Shown here one piece after another: positions 8,365-16,189 of a stretch of DNA of 21,927 nt (position 1 is its first letter; the number at the start of each line of letters is the position of its first letter). This DNA comes from Candidatus Omnitrophota bacterium (GTDB lineage: Bacteria; Omnitrophota; Koll11; Zapsychrales; Fredricksoniimonadaceae): assembly GCA_015233705.1 (NCBI GenBank), contig JADFXE010000006.1:1-21927 (forward strand), written 5' to 3'. The notes beneath the pieces are model-generated. The model was not told the origin of the DNA. It did no database searches and was given only the letters and a program-made list of their open reading frames with translations. Both the position numbers and the translations under genes were made by a program.

Positions 8365-9132
8365 ATGGATAATAAAATTATTCAAGGATTATGGATTGGC
8401 AAAGCACTCTCTTTAATGGAGCAGCTTTCTATTAAATCATTTCTTGCTCATGGCCACGATTATCATCTGTACGTTTATGATCAAGTGCGCAATGTCCCCG
8501 CAGGTTGCACAATAAAAGATGCGAATGAAGTTTTGCCAGCTGGACAAATATTTGTATATAAACGGGGGTCTTCTAAAGGTAGTTACGCTGCGTTTGCTAA
8601 TTTGTTCAGATTTAAACTGCTTCTTGAAAAAGGAGGGATATGGTCTGATTTGGACGTTGTTTGTTTAAAGCCTTTTGATTTTAGAGAGCCCTGTCTTTTT
8701 TCTTCGGAATTCGATAGCAATAAGAAAGTCAGACTAAATAATACAATCATTAAGGTGCCGGTGAACAGCCAGATCATGTCTGATTGTTATTTAGACGCAA
8801 AAGGCCTTGACCGTGAGAAATTGGTTTGGCGACAGTCTGGCTCAGACTTGATTGAGAAATATGTTTATCAATATAAGATGGAATCTTTTATTTTCTCGCC
8901 AGATATATTTTGTCCTGTTAATTGGTGGGAGTGGCAAGAATTTCTGAATAATGGTTTCGACGCCGATATTATAAAGAAAAGCTATGCTATTCACCTTTGG
9001 CATGAAATGTGGAGGACGTTAAGATTAAGAAATAAGATCAGGCGTTTTATTAAAGGGCAGGGATTGACGAATAAGAATGCTTTATATAATCCAAGAACGT
9101 TGTATGGGCATCTGCAGAAAATGTATTTATAA
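8365..9132 (+). CDS. DXD-motif glycosyltransferase, Gly_transf_sug/GT32-like (255 aa)
   Basis: Retaining-type glycosyltransferase of the capsular polysaccharide/GT32-like group. It opens with KIIQGLWIG, continues with an N-terminal LSIKSFLAHGHDYHLYVYD strand-helix unit, and has the DXD metal/nucleotide-sugar motif in GGIWSDLDVV (D95, D97) preceded by the conserved FRFKLLLEKGG helix. The C-terminal segment with AIHLWHEMW is also typical. An in-frame ATG at 8323 has no ribosome-binding site; ATG 8365 has AGAGGG just upstream and gives the usual N-terminus. Base composition is visibly more AT-rich (codons such as AAA, TTT, ATA) than its neighbours, and mobile-element-like and broken sequence follows, so horizontal acquisition is likely. 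Acceptor unknown. Confidence 0.85.
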   Translation: MDNKIIQGLWIGKALSLMEQLSIKSFLAHGHDYHLYVYDQVRNVPAGCTIKDANEVLPAGQIFVYKRGSSKGSYAAFANLFRFKLLLEKGGIWSDLDVVCLKPFDFREPCLFSSEFDSNKKVRLNNTIIKVPVNSQIMSDCYLDAKGLDREKLVWRQSGSDLIEKYVYQYKMESFIFSPDIFCPVNWWEWQEFLNNGFDADIIKKSYAIHLWHEMWRTLRLRNKIRRFIKGQGLTNKNALYNPRTLYGHLQKMYL

Positions 9133-9200
9133 AAGATTTGACATGGAAAGCTGGGAAGTTGTGGGATGAAAATTGTGACGTATAAAGCTAATCATTTTGA

Positions 9201-9236
9201 TTGAAACCTTCAAGCCCCGCCCTTCAGGGCGGGGAT
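9201..9236 (+). mobile_element. IS200/IS605-like right-end hairpin remnant
   Basis: Two adjacent hairpins: TTGAA-ACC-TTCAA (9201-9213) and a perfect 8-bp GC stem CCCCGCCC-TTCA-GGGCGGGG (9215-9234), followed by ATGTTTTAC. The AAGCCCC(stem)TTCA(stem)GGGG layout is what I recognise from the right ends of IS200/IS605-group elements with tnpB, which is also the 3' part of their omega RNA. No transposase or tnpB is present, so at most a solo end remains. A plain terminator for the upstream glycosyltransferase is the main alternative, although the T-run after the stem is short. Confidence 0.45.
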
Positions 9237-9241
9237 GTTTT

Positions 9242-9406
9242 ACTTTTGACCCTGTGCCATCGCTTTGCCCTGAAAAGGACGAATTTTGTGAGTCTCAGCA
9301 TGGAGATCATCGATTGTACTCGGACGAAGACCATTTAACAAAGGATGGCGTCGATAAGGTCAAGAGCCAATTCCGGGAATTTCTCAAAGGCAGGGGGATT
9401 TTATAG
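9242..9406 (+). pseudogene. C-terminal stub of SGNH-domain acyltransferase/esterase
   Basis: The frame encodes FDPVPSLCPEKDEFC followed by YSDEDHLTKDGVDKV and a normal stop. This matches the end of the SGNH hydrolase domain found in OafA-type acyltransferases, where a D-P-x-x-x-L-C...C segment leads to the catalytic D-x-x-H-L motif (here D-E-D-H-L). Only about 54 residues of a protein normally several hundred long remain. The frame runs upstream into the GC hairpin at 9215-9234, so the gene was cut there. It originally probably O-acylated a cell-surface glycan, fitting the adjacent glycosyltransferase. Confidence 0.65.
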
Positions 9407-9498
9407 AAAATTTTCGTCGAAAAAGACATGTTTTTTTCGTCGTCGTTCATCTCGTTGTACAGTTTTAGACACTTAGCTGTTAATCGCAAGTTGTTGAT

Positions 9499-10815
9499 AT
9501 GCAAGAAGATAAGAAGAAAATTTATATTTGGACAGCGGGCTGTCAAATGAACGAATACGACACTGAGCTTGTTCGGTCGATTCTTTCGGCGACGGGCTAC
9601 TTATTCACAGAAGATGAGGCCGACGCAGATGTCGTCATGCTTAATACTTGTTCGGTACGTGAGAATGCCCACCGCAAGGTTTACGGGCAGATCCATGACA
9701 TTCGCCACCGCCGTAAGGATAAGCCTGTTCTGATTGGCATTCTGGGTTGCATGGCGACCGGCCTTCGCAAGGACCTGATCGATGACAAAGACCTTGGCCT
9801 TGATTTTGTTGTGGGTCCGGACAGTTATAAACGTTTACCGCAAATCCTTCAAGATGTTACGGGCGCGCGAGGACAGGGCTACGACGTCACGCTTTCCGAG
9901 TTCGAAACCTATTCAGATATTTATCCGACGAGAAAAGGCGGCGTCAACGCATGGGTCGCGGTCATGCGCGGGTGCAACAATTTTTGCTCCTTTTGCATCG
10001 TCCCTTTCACGCGTGGCCGGGAGAGAAGCCGTTCGGTTGACAATGTCCTTGATGAAGTCCGGCGTCTGTCGGATGAAGGTTTCAAACAGGTGACGCTGCT
10101 TGGGCAGAACGTAAATTCCTACCGTCACGACGGCAAGGATTTCGCCGCGCTTCTGGAGGCGGTGGCCAAGGTCGATGGCATCAGGCGCATTCGCTTCACC
10201 GCGCCGCATCCCAAAGATTTTCCCGAAAGCCTGATCAGGGTCGTGGCCGAGAATCCCAAGGTTTGCAAGCAGATCCACCTGCCGCTGCAGGCAGGCAATG
10301 ACCGTGTTCTTGGGCTGATGAACCGTCACTACACTGGCGAGGAATATTTACGGCTGGTAGGCGAAATCCGCAAAGCCTGCCCGCAGACCGCGCTTACGAC
10401 CGACATTATCGTTGGTTTCCCGACAGAAACTGACGCTGAATTCGAGGACACGGTCCGGATCATGTCCGCGGTTGAATTCGACTCTGCGTTTATGTTCAAA
10501 TACTCGCCGCGGCCTAACACTCATGCGGCGCGTGAGCTGAAAGATGACGTGTCGGAAGATAAAAAGACAGAGCGAATTGTCAGGATCAATGCGCTCCAAG
10601 CTGAAATTTCCCTGAAAAAGAACAAGATTTCTGTGGGAGAGGTCCAGGAGATCCTGGTTGAGGAGCTGAATAAGGGCCGTAGCGGGGAAGCCTATGGCAG
10701 AAATGATGCCAACAAGATCGTGGCCTTGCCGGCGGGAGGCTTTACGGTTGGCGACTTTCTTAAAGCACGCATTACCCGCGCCACGCCGCATCAACTGAAG
10801 GGCGAAATTGTCTGA
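9499..10815 (+). CDS. miaB: tRNA-2-methylthio-N6-dimethylallyladenosine synthase MiaB (438 aa)
   Basis: Radical SAM methylthiotransferase that adds a methylthio group at C2 of i6A37 in tRNAs reading UNN codons. All domains are present: the N-terminal UPF0004 domain with auxiliary-cluster cysteines C15, C51 and C84 (AGCQMN, NTCSVRE, LGCMA); the radical SAM core with C159, C163 and C166 in RGCNNFCSFCIVP; and a C-terminal TRAM domain from about residue 375. The motif TRGRERSR and the length are normal for MiaB rather than MtaB or RimO. ATG 9499 yields the standard start, although no ribosome-binding site is evident. The stop TGA overlaps the next start by 1 base (TGATG). It depends on the Fe-S clusters that the nearby SUF system would provide. 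Confidence 0.95.
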   Translation: MQEDKKKIYIWTAGCQMNEYDTELVRSILSATGYLFTEDEADADVVMLNTCSVRENAHRKVYGQIHDIRHRRKDKPVLIGILGCMATGLRKDLIDDKDLGLDFVVGPDSYKRLPQILQDVTGARGQGYDVTLSEFETYSDIYPTRKGGVNAWVAVMRGCNNFCSFCIVPFTRGRERSRSVDNVLDEVRRLSDEGFKQVTLLGQNVNSYRHDGKDFAALLEAVAKVDGIRRIRFTAPHPKDFPESLIRVVAENPKVCKQIHLPLQAGNDRVLGLMNRHYTGEEYLRLVGEIRKACPQTALTTDIIVGFPTETDAEFEDTVRIMSAVEFDSAFMFKYSPRPNTHAARELKDDVSEDKKTERIVRINALQAEISLKKNKISVGEVQEILVEELNKGRSGEAYGRNDANKIVALPAGGFTVGDFLKARITRATPHQLKGEIV

Positions 10816-11096
10816 TGGGAGATTCTTTCCAGCTTAATGGAGCAAGTGCCGAAAATTTGAAGGCAATCGTTGAGCTTGTTCAGCCAAGCGGTCTGGATAT
10901 CTTTGCCATGATCGCTGGCTTTGTCTTTGCCACGATCGGGCTGGTGGCCTTCATTAAGGGCAAGAAGCATGCCTCCTGGCGCAAGATGGTCCTGGGGATC
11001 GCTTTGATGGCGTATCCTTATTTTGTCTCTGGAGCTTTGTGGATCTGCCTGGTCGGGCTGGGGCTGTGCGCTGCGCTTTACTTCTGGCGGGATTAG
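10815..11096 (+). CDS. Small membrane protein downstream of miaB (93 aa)
   Basis: Not recognised as a named family. An amphipathic N-terminal segment of about 27 residues is followed by a hydrophobic helix (about 28-48, DIFAMIAGFVFATIGLVAF), a short basic loop KGKKHASWRK, and a long hydrophobic region (about 59-91) that could form one or two helices. The basic loop predicts a cytoplasmic face between helices. The start overlaps the miaB stop by 1 base (TGATG), so it is translationally coupled to miaB. Coding status is supported by that overlap, by codon use like its neighbours and by the membrane topology. Function unknown. Confidence 0.7.
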   Translation: MGDSFQLNGASAENLKAIVELVQPSGLDIFAMIAGFVFATIGLVAFIKGKKHASWRKMVLGIALMAYPYFVSGALWICLVGLGLCAALYFWRD

Positions 11097-11128
11097 AGTT
11101 CCTGAGGTGTACCGAAGCCTATCATTTC

Positions 11129-11157
11129 TTGAATTCCCTAATAAATTGATATATAGT
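11129..11157 (+). promoter_or_regulatory. Sigma-70-type promoter for nadA-metX-metW
   Basis: TTGAAT at 11129-11134, a 17-base spacer, and TATAGT at 11152-11157, matching the consensus at 4/6 and 5/6 positions. Transcription would begin near 11164, giving a leader of about 29 bases before ATG 11193, with the ribosome-binding AAAGG at 11181-11185. It marks nadA as the start of a new transcription unit after miaB and its small partner. Confidence 0.55.
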
Positions 11158-11192
11158 ATCCCCAATATTTACTTCCTTAAAAAGGTTGTGAC

Positions 11193-12251
11193 ATGATCGC
11201 TTTTCAGGAAATGACAGCCCAACAGCTTTACGAGAAGCTCCGCAATGTCCGCGTCGGCGGAAACGTGTGCCAGTATTCGTTGAAGAAATGCGAGGAGTTG
11301 GTGCCGCTGATCAATGAGATCCAGCGCCTGAAGGCCGAGAAGAATGCGGTTGTCTTGGTCCATTCCTACGTGAGCCCCGAGATCGTTTACGGGGTCGCTG
11401 ATTTTGTCGGGGATTCTTACAAGCTCAGCCGGGATGCCATTAATACGGATGCGAAAGTTATTGTTTTTGTGGCGGTCCGTTTTATGGGTGAGACCGCCAA
11501 GATCCTTAACCCTGATAAAGAGGTCATCGTGCCGGCGAGAGATCCGGGCTGCACGCTGGCGGATTCCATCACGGCCGAGGATGTCCGCAAGCTTCGCAAG
11601 AGTTTTCCTGACCACACTTTCATTTGTTATGTCAATACATCCGTTGATGTCAAGGCCGAGTGCGATATTTGTGTCACTTCGGCCAATGTCTACCAGATCG
11701 TCGAGCGGATTCCCAATGACAAGATCTATTTTCTTCCGGACAAGTTCATGGGCTTGAACTTGGTCAATGAGATGAAGCGCCGCAAGAGCAATAAGACTAT
11801 CCGCTTCTGGTCGGGCAGTTGTTATGTTCACGAAGAATATACGCGTGAACAGATCCTGAAGGTGCGCCTGGAATATCCGGACGCCAAGATCGTCAGCCAT
11901 CCTGAATGTAACGCGGAGGTCGTGGCGAATTCGGATTTTGTCGGCGGGACCGAGCAGATGCTTGATTACATGAGAAAAACGCCGGCCAAACAGTTCTTGA
12001 TGTTGACCGAGTGCGGACTGTCTGCCCGCCTTCAGTCAGAGTTCCCGGGAAAAGAGCTGGTTGGCAGCTGCACGCTGTGCAAATATATGAAGTCAAATAC
12101 GCTGGAGGATATTGCCCGGTCGCTTAAGTCGCCCCGATCAACTGAGCGCATCCTGATCGAGGAGGCGGTGCGCTTGCGCGCGCTCAAGTCGCTTGAGGCC
12201 ATGTTCAAATACACTGAGAATGTCCTGGTGTCCAGAACGGTCTGTGAATAA
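11193..12251 (+). CDS. nadA: Quinolinate synthase NadA (352 aa)
   Basis: Condenses iminoaspartate with dihydroxyacetone phosphate to quinolinate, the precursor of NAD, in the cytoplasm. The three 4Fe-4S ligands are visible at family spacing: C120 in [10 protein letters not shown]210 in GSCYVHE and C296 in SCTLCKYM. Other NadA motifs present are [37 protein letters not shown] and the HPEC turn. Length and start are normal, with AAAGG seven bases before ATG 11193. Neither nadB nor nadC is in the window. It is followed after 1 base by metX, an unusual partner, so NAD and methionine synthesis may share a transcript here. It is an Fe-S client of the SUF system. Confidence 0.95.
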   Translation: MIAFQEMTAQQLYEKLRNVRVGGNVCQYSLKKCEELVPLINEIQRLKAEKNAVVLVHSYVSPEIVYGVADFVGDSYKLSRDAINTDAKVIVFVAVRFMGETAKILNPDKEVIVPARDPGCTLADSITAEDVRKLRKSFPDHTFICYVNTSVDVKAECDICVTSANVYQIVERIPNDKIYFLPDKFMGLNLVNEMKRRKSNKTIRFWSGSCYVHEEYTREQILKVRLEYPDAKIVSHPECNAEVVANSDFVGGTEQMLDYMRKTPAKQFLMLTECGLSARLQSEFPGKELVGSCTLCKYMKSNTLEDIARSLKSPRSTERILIEEAVRLRALKSLEAMFKYTENVLVSRTVCE

Positions 12252-12252
12252 T

Positions 12253-13374
12253 ATGGAATACGTCGAGACAAAAACAGTCGTTTTTTCCGAGCCCATGCTC
12301 CTTAAGAGCGGGGAGAAGTTTGGCCCTGTCACTGTCGCTTACGAGACTTACGGCCGGTTGAACGCCGAGAAGTCCAATGCGATCCTGATCGACCATGCTT
12401 TTACAGGGGAAGCCCATGCCGCGTTTTACCACAAGGGCAGCGACAAGCCTGGCTGGTGGGACCCGATGATCGGACCGGGCAAGGCCTTTGATACGGACAA
12501 GTACTTTGTCATCTGTTCCAATGTCTTGGGAAGTTGTAAAGGGACGACGGGGCCAGGGTCGATCGATCCTAAGACCGGCAAGCCCTTTGGTATGACGTTT
12601 CCCGTCATCACGATCCAGGACATGGTCGCGCTCCAGAAACGCCTCGTTGATCATCTGGGCATTAAAAAACTTTTGAACGTTGCCGGCGGATCCATGGGCG
12701 GGATGCAGGCCCTGGCCTGGCCAGTCCTTTATCCAAACATGGTTTCCTCGGCGATCGTCATTGCCGCCTGCCATCGCCATACCGCCCAGCAGATCGCTTT
12801 CCATGAGGCCGGACGTCAGGCGGTCATGGCTGATCCTGATTGGCAAGGGGGAAATTATTATGGTAAAAACGTTCCCAAGCGGGGGCTGGCCCTGGCGCGC
12901 ATGATCGGGCATATCACCTATATGAGTGAAGAGTCAATGGAGCAGAAGTTCGGCCGCAAGCTCGTCGGGAAAGAAGCGCTTGGGTACGATTTCTCCAAGG
13001 ATTTTGAGGTTGAAGGTTATCTCGAATATCGCGGGCAGAGTTTTGTTGAGCGGTTTGATGCCAATAGCTATCTGTATTTGACCAAGGCCATGGATTATTT
13101 TGACCTGACCGAGGATGGCCGCAAGCTGAGCGATGTTGTGCAGGGCGTTTTAGCGGACTTCTTGGTTATCAGTTTCACCTCGGACTGGCTTTATCCGTCG
13201 CATCAGTCGCAGCTTTTGGTCAAGGCGCTCAAGGCCAATGATGTGGATGTGTCGTATTTGGAACTTAAGTCTGATTACGGGCATGACGCGTTCCTGCTTG
13301 AGTTTGACGACCAGACGCGCGTGGTCTCCAATTATCTGGCCAAGGTCCAACGGGAAAGGGTCGCGAAGATATGA
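12253..13374 (+). CDS. metX: Homoserine O-acetyltransferase MetX (373 aa)
   Basis: Alpha/beta-hydrolase-fold acyltransferase that activates homoserine for methionine synthesis. The catalytic triad is visible: S147 in GGSMGGMQ, D311 in FTSDWLYP and H344 in YGHDAFLLE. The N-terminal family blocks [10 protein letters not shown] and the [12 protein letters not shown] oxyanion region are intact. A longer frame opens at 12193 inside nadA, but ATG 12253, 1 base after the nadA stop, gives the family N-terminus. The metW gene overlaps its end (ATGA), the common metXW arrangement. MetX homologues can use acetyl- or succinyl-CoA, and I cannot settle which from motifs alone. Confidence 0.93.
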   Translation: MEYVETKTVVFSEPMLLKSGEKFGPVTVAYETYGRLNAEKSNAILIDHAFTGEAHAAFYHKGSDKPGWWDPMIGPGKAFDTDKYFVICSNVLGSCKGTTGPGSIDPKTGKPFGMTFPVITIQDMVALQKRLVDHLGIKKLLNVAGGSMGGMQALAWPVLYPNMVSSAIVIAACHRHTAQQIAFHEAGRQAVMADPDWQGGNYYGKNVPKRGLALARMIGHITYMSEESMEQKFGRKLVGKEALGYDFSKDFEVEGYLEYRGQSFVERFDANSYLYLTKAMDYFDLTEDGRKLSDVVQGVLADFLVISFTSDWLYPSHQSQLLVKALKANDVDVSYLELKSDYGHDAFLLEFDDQTRVVSNYLAKVQRERVAKI

Positions 13375-13952
13375 TCAGGCTGGATTACGCCATTATTGCT
13401 GACATTATTGAGCCCGGTGCCAAGGTGTTGGACTTGGGCTGCGGTAACGGGGAATTGCTGGCGCTTCTTAAGGAAAAGAAAGGCTGCCGCGGCACAGGGA
13501 TCGAGATCAGCGAGCATGAGGTCATTGTCGCGCTTGAGCGCGGTGTCTCCATTGCGCAGGGCGATATTGACCGCGATCTGGATGTGTACAGCGACAAGCG
13601 ATTTGATTATGTCATTCTGAATGAAAGTCTTCAGCAGGTCCTGAATATTGAAAAGGTCTTGTACGAAGCACTGCGGGTGGGAAAAAAGGTCATCGTCGGG
13701 ATACCGAACTTCTGCCAGCTGGTCGCCCGGTTTCAGATCTTTTTCAAGGGGCGCGTGCCGGTCATCAAGAGCCTGCCTTACAAATGGTATAACACGCCTA
13801 ACCTGCGTTTCCTGAGTCTTAAGGATTTTCTTGATTTCTGCAAGGAGATGGGCATTAAGGTGGACAGCGCCCGCTATTTCTCCGGCGGGAAGGAAATCCA
13901 GGCCCTTCCCAATCTTCTCGCCAACGCCGGGATATTCGTCCTGAGCAGATAA
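13371..13952 (+). CDS. metW: MetW, methionine biosynthesis methyltransferase-fold partner of MetX (193 aa)
   Basis: Class I methyltransferase-fold protein that accompanies MetX and is thought to be needed for homoserine acylation in many bacteria. The SAM-binding-type loop [12 protein letters not shown] lies at residues 19-30, followed by GIEISEHEV, then [27 protein letters not shown] and VIVGIPNF, all characteristic of MetW. Length is normal. It overlaps metX by 4 bases (ATGA), indicating translational coupling. It ends 20 bases before a convergent gene; only a weak 5-bp hairpin (AAGTC...GACTT, 13957-13974) lies there, so no clear terminator is seen. Confidence 0.92.
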   Translation: MIRLDYAIIADIIEPGAKVLDLGCGNGELLALLKEKKGCRGTGIEISEHEVIVALERGVSIAQGDIDRDLDVYSDKRFDYVILNESLQQVLNIEKVLYEALRVGKKVIVGIPNFCQLVARFQIFFKGRVPVIKSLPYKWYNTPNLRFLSLKDFLDFCKEMGIKVDSARYFSGGKEIQALPNLLANAGIFVLSR

Positions 13953-13972
13953 CGCAAAGTCAGCTGTCCGAC

Positions 13973-14254
13973 TTATTTCATTGTCGCCACATCATTAAGA
14001 TGGTTCTTCTCCAGGATCTCCATGGGCTCGCCGAGCTCCTTGACCTGGGCGACCAGAAGGCATTTGCCTTTATCCAGGGTGTAGAGATAGACTTTCCCGT
14101 CGTCCTTGTTGAAGAAGCCAAGCTGCCCGCCGCCGGTCATGAAGGTCTGAACGTTCTGGAAGTTGGGGCCTTCGGCGCGCGATTGCCTTGCGGTGAGCGC
14201 TATTGCAGCGCAAAGGACGCCTAAGGCCAAAAGGACAAACATAACTTTTTTCAT
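13973..14254 (-). CDS. Small secreted protein of unknown function (93 aa)
   Basis: Residues 1-27 form a Sec signal peptide: MKK, a hydrophobic core VMFVLLALGVLCAAIAL, and a likely cleavage site after QSRA. The mature part of about 66 residues contains TFMTGGGQLGFF and KVYLYTLDKGKCLLVAQVKELGEPM, which suggests a few antiparallel strands, and a single cysteine. No family is recognised. Coding is well supported by an AGGAG ribosome-binding site a few bases upstream of the ATG and by a good promoter further upstream, so it is a monocistronic, independently expressed envelope or periplasmic protein. Confidence 0.8.
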   Translation of the reverse strand: MKKVMFVLLALGVLCAAIALTARQSRAEGPNFQNVQTFMTGGGQLGFFNKDDGKVYLYTLDKGKCLLVAQVKELGEPMEILEKNHLNDVATMK

Positions 14255-14284
14255 ATTCTTTCTCCTTTTTGTTTGATTTTGAGT

Positions 14285-14312
14285 ATTATAACCCCAGTTG
14301 CGGCGAATTCAA
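14285..14312 (-). promoter_or_regulatory. Sigma-70-type promoter of the small secreted protein
   Basis: On the minus strand TTGAAT (14312-14307) and a perfect TATAAT (14290-14285) are separated by 16 bases. The predicted start is near 14278, leaving a leader of about 24 bases that holds the AGGAG site. This is the closest match to the -10 consensus noticed in the window and suggests strong, possibly constitutive expression. Confidence 0.65.
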
Positions 14313-14328
14313 TTCAAGAGAGTGAAAT

Positions 14329-15525
14329 ATGGTAAACGCTAAATACAACTTTATTATTATCGGCGCGGGAATCATCGGCTTATCGATCGCAAGACGGCTG
14401 AAGCAGTCTTCTCCGTCATCAAGGATCCTAATCATAGACAAGGAACCAGATGTGGGCGCCCACTCCTCGGGGCGTAACAGCGGCGTGCTGCACGGCGGTT
14501 TTTATTATACGGCTGACAGCCTCAAGGCCCGTTTTACGGTCGAAGGCAACCGGGCCCTGAAGGAGTATTGCCACGCCAAGGGAATTCCTTTCAATGCCTG
14601 CGGCAAGCTGGTCGTGGCCATGGATGAGAAGGAGCTGGAGAAGCTTCACGAGCTTGAGCGCCGCGGCATTCGTAACGGGTCCAATGTTAGATTGATCGAC
14701 GCGGCCCAGGCCAAAGAGATGGAGCCGAATGTCTATACGTTCAAAAAAGCTTTATATTCGCCGGATACGGCAAGCCTGGATCCTAAAGAGGTTCTCCATG
14801 CCCTAAAGGGAGATCTTTTAAAAGAAGGCGTTCAGATAATGTTCAGTACGGCCTACCGCGGACATCAGGGGAATGCGGTCAGGACGTCTCAGGGGGACTT
14901 TGAAGGGGGAAAGATCATCAGCTGCGCCGGGCTTTACGCGGACAAGGTGGCGCAGGATTTCGGATTCGGGAAGAAATACACCATGATCCCGTTCAAGGGA
15001 CTTTACCTGAAATATGCCAAGAACAAGACGGATGTGCGCATGAACATCTATCCTGTGCCTAACCTGCGCAATCCCTTCCTCGGCGTGCATTATACCAAGA
15101 CCGTTGACGGCACGATCAAGATCGGCCCGACTGCTATTCCGGCTTTCTGGCGGGAGAATTACACTTTCCGTGAACATTTCCGGCTGTCCGAGTTTGCCGA
15201 GATCGCGTTTCAGGAGGCCAAGCTTTTTTGCACGAATTCTTTTGGTTTCCGCGACCTTGCTTTTGATGAGATCAGCAAATACAACCGCGAACATTTCATC
15301 CGGCTGGCGACCAAGATGGTGCCGGTGGATCCTCAAGGATTCGGCGAATTCACCCGTCCCGGCATTCGGGCGCAGTTGCTGGACAAGACCAGGCTCGAGC
15401 TGGTCCAGGATTTTGTCATCGAGGCTGATAAAAACTCGGTCCATGTCCTTAACGCGATCTCGCCTGCTTTTACCTGCGCCTTTCCTTTCGCGAAATTCGT
15501 CTGCGAGAAGTATATTTGTTCCTGA
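14329..15525 (+). CDS. lhgO: L-2-hydroxyglutarate oxidase-like FAD-dependent oxidoreductase (398 aa)
   Basis: FAD-dependent oxidoreductase of the DAO superfamily, most like LhgO/L2HGDH, which oxidises L-2-hydroxyglutarate to 2-oxoglutarate and can feed electrons to the respiratory chain. The Rossmann dinucleotide site IIGAGIIGLSIARRL is at residues 10-24, followed by the acidic strand end IIDKE. The subgroup signature SSGRNSGVLHGGFYY (about 46-60) resembles the SxRNSGVxHxGxYY of LhgO. The C-terminal segment FTRPGIRAQL...DFVIE fits the flavin-facing end. Length is normal. It stands alone between a divergent secreted-protein gene and the SUF promoter. Another DAO-family 2-hydroxyacid or amino-acid oxidase is possible. 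Confidence 0.78.
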   Translation: MVNAKYNFIIIGAGIIGLSIARRLKQSSPSSRILIIDKEPDVGAHSSGRNSGVLHGGFYYTADSLKARFTVEGNRALKEYCHAKGIPFNACGKLVVAMDEKELEKLHELERRGIRNGSNVRLIDAAQAKEMEPNVYTFKKALYSPDTASLDPKEVLHALKGDLLKEGVQIMFSTAYRGHQGNAVRTSQGDFEGGKIISCAGLYADKVAQDFGFGKKYTMIPFKGLYLKYAKNKTDVRMNIYPVPNLRNPFLGVHYTKTVDGTIKIGPTAIPAFWRENYTFREHFRLSEFAEIAFQEAKLFCTNSFGFRDLAFDEISKYNREHFIRLATKMVPVDPQGFGEFTRPGIRAQLLDKTRLELVQDFVIEADKNSVHVLNAISPAFTCAFPFAKFVCEKYICS

Positions 15526-15560
15526 GGCGGTTTTCTTTCGTCAGAAGCGATATAAGTCTC

Positions 15561-15589
15561 TTGACAACTTATTAAATAAGCCATAAGAT
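15561..15589 (+). promoter_or_regulatory. Promoter of the SUF operon
   Basis: A perfect TTGACA at 15561-15566, a 17-base spacer, and TAAGAT (4/6) at 15584-15589. The start would fall near 15596, about 21 bases before ATG 15617, with AGAGGAG as ribosome-binding site. A perfect -35 with an imperfect -10 and a palindrome in the spacer is the layout expected for a repressible promoter. Confidence 0.65.
15568..15580. promoter_or_regulatory. Palindrome in SUF promoter spacer, candidate operator
   Basis: CTTATT-A-AATAAG is a perfect 13-base inverted repeat placed exactly between the -35 and -10 hexamers. A protein bound there would block RNA polymerase. The Rrf2-type regulator encoded as the second gene of this operon is the obvious candidate, but the sequence does not resemble the classical IscR site, so the link is inference. 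Confidence 0.4.
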
Positions 15590-15616
15590 AGCTTAGTTAA
15601 ACAAAGAGGAGATTTT

Positions 15617-16168
15617 ATGGAATATGCCATCTCAGTTCAGCCGACACCGAATCCCAATGCCCTGAAATTTGTCCTGAACGTTCCGGTCAAAAGCAAGGAC
15701 AGCGCGGTCTACCGTCAGTACGCTGAATGCGGGGAGAACAAGATCGCGGAGGCGCTTTTGCGGCTGGACAATGTCACGGAAGTCTATTTTTCATCGAATT
15801 TCATTACAGTCACCCAGAACGGCGGCGGGGATTGGGACGCTATTGAAGAACGGGTGCGGAAGGTGATCCTGGAGCTCATGAAGGACCATGATCCTGATTT
15901 CGCGACCACGGCTTCCCAGCAGTCGGCACGGCCGGCCGCGACCGGTGAGCTGGGCAAGATCGAAGCGATCCTGGATGCCACGATCCGCCCTGCGCTTCAG
16001 CGTGACGGCGGCGACCTGACGGTTGTCGGGCTTGACGGTAAGGTCCTGACGATCAGTTACCAGGGCGCCTGCGGCTGCTGTCCCCATGCGACGATGGGAA
16101 CGCTCTTTGCCATCCAGAACATCCTGCGTGATCAATATGACCCTGAGATCACGGTTGAGATGTCTTAG
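15617..16168 (+). CDS. Nfu-type Fe-S cluster scaffold/carrier (183 aa)
   Basis: Carrier that receives and delivers Fe-S clusters. Residues about 1-95 are an Nfu N-terminal domain (QPTPNPNALKFVLN, then NVTEVYFSSNFITVT), a domain seen in mitochondrial and bacterial Nfu. Residues about 112-183 are the NifU C-terminal domain (RPALQRDGGDLTVV, then the CxxC cluster site GACGCCPHATMGTL). An Ala/Ser-rich linker of about 15 residues joins them. Length is normal for two-domain Nfu. It is the promoter-proximal gene of the SUF operon and is followed after about 20 bases by the Rrf2 regulator. AGAGGAG precedes ATG 15617. Confidence 0.9.
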   Translation: MEYAISVQPTPNPNALKFVLNVPVKSKDSAVYRQYAECGENKIAEALLRLDNVTEVYFSSNFITVTQNGGGDWDAIEERVRKVILELMKDHDPDFATTASQQSARPAATGELGKIEAILDATIRPALQRDGGDLTVVGLDGKVLTISYQGACGCCPHATMGTLFAIQNILRDQYDPEITVEMS

Positions 16169-16189
16169 TTTATTGTTTGAGGTTTGACC

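Larger units (their letters stand above)
9133..9498. other. 366-base gap between glycosyltransferase and miaB: decayed accessory DNA
   Basis: Contains no intact gene. From left to right: a 12-codon open frame 9166-9204 (MKIVTYKANHFD) preceded by GGGAAG that may be the start of a truncated gene; a double hairpin 9201-9234; the stub of an SGNH-type gene 9242-9406; and AT-rich palindromic sequence 9411-9439 (TTTTCG-T-CGAAAA, then CGAAAAA...TTTTTCG). A weak promoter for miaB may lie at 9455-9484 (TTGTAC, 18 bases, GTTAAT). No ribosome-binding site is evident before miaB. Confidence 0.6.

Noticed and set aside
9138..9187. TTGACA at 9138 with TATAAA near 9181 as a promoter
   Set aside because: The spacing is about 37 bases, too long for a sigma-70 promoter.
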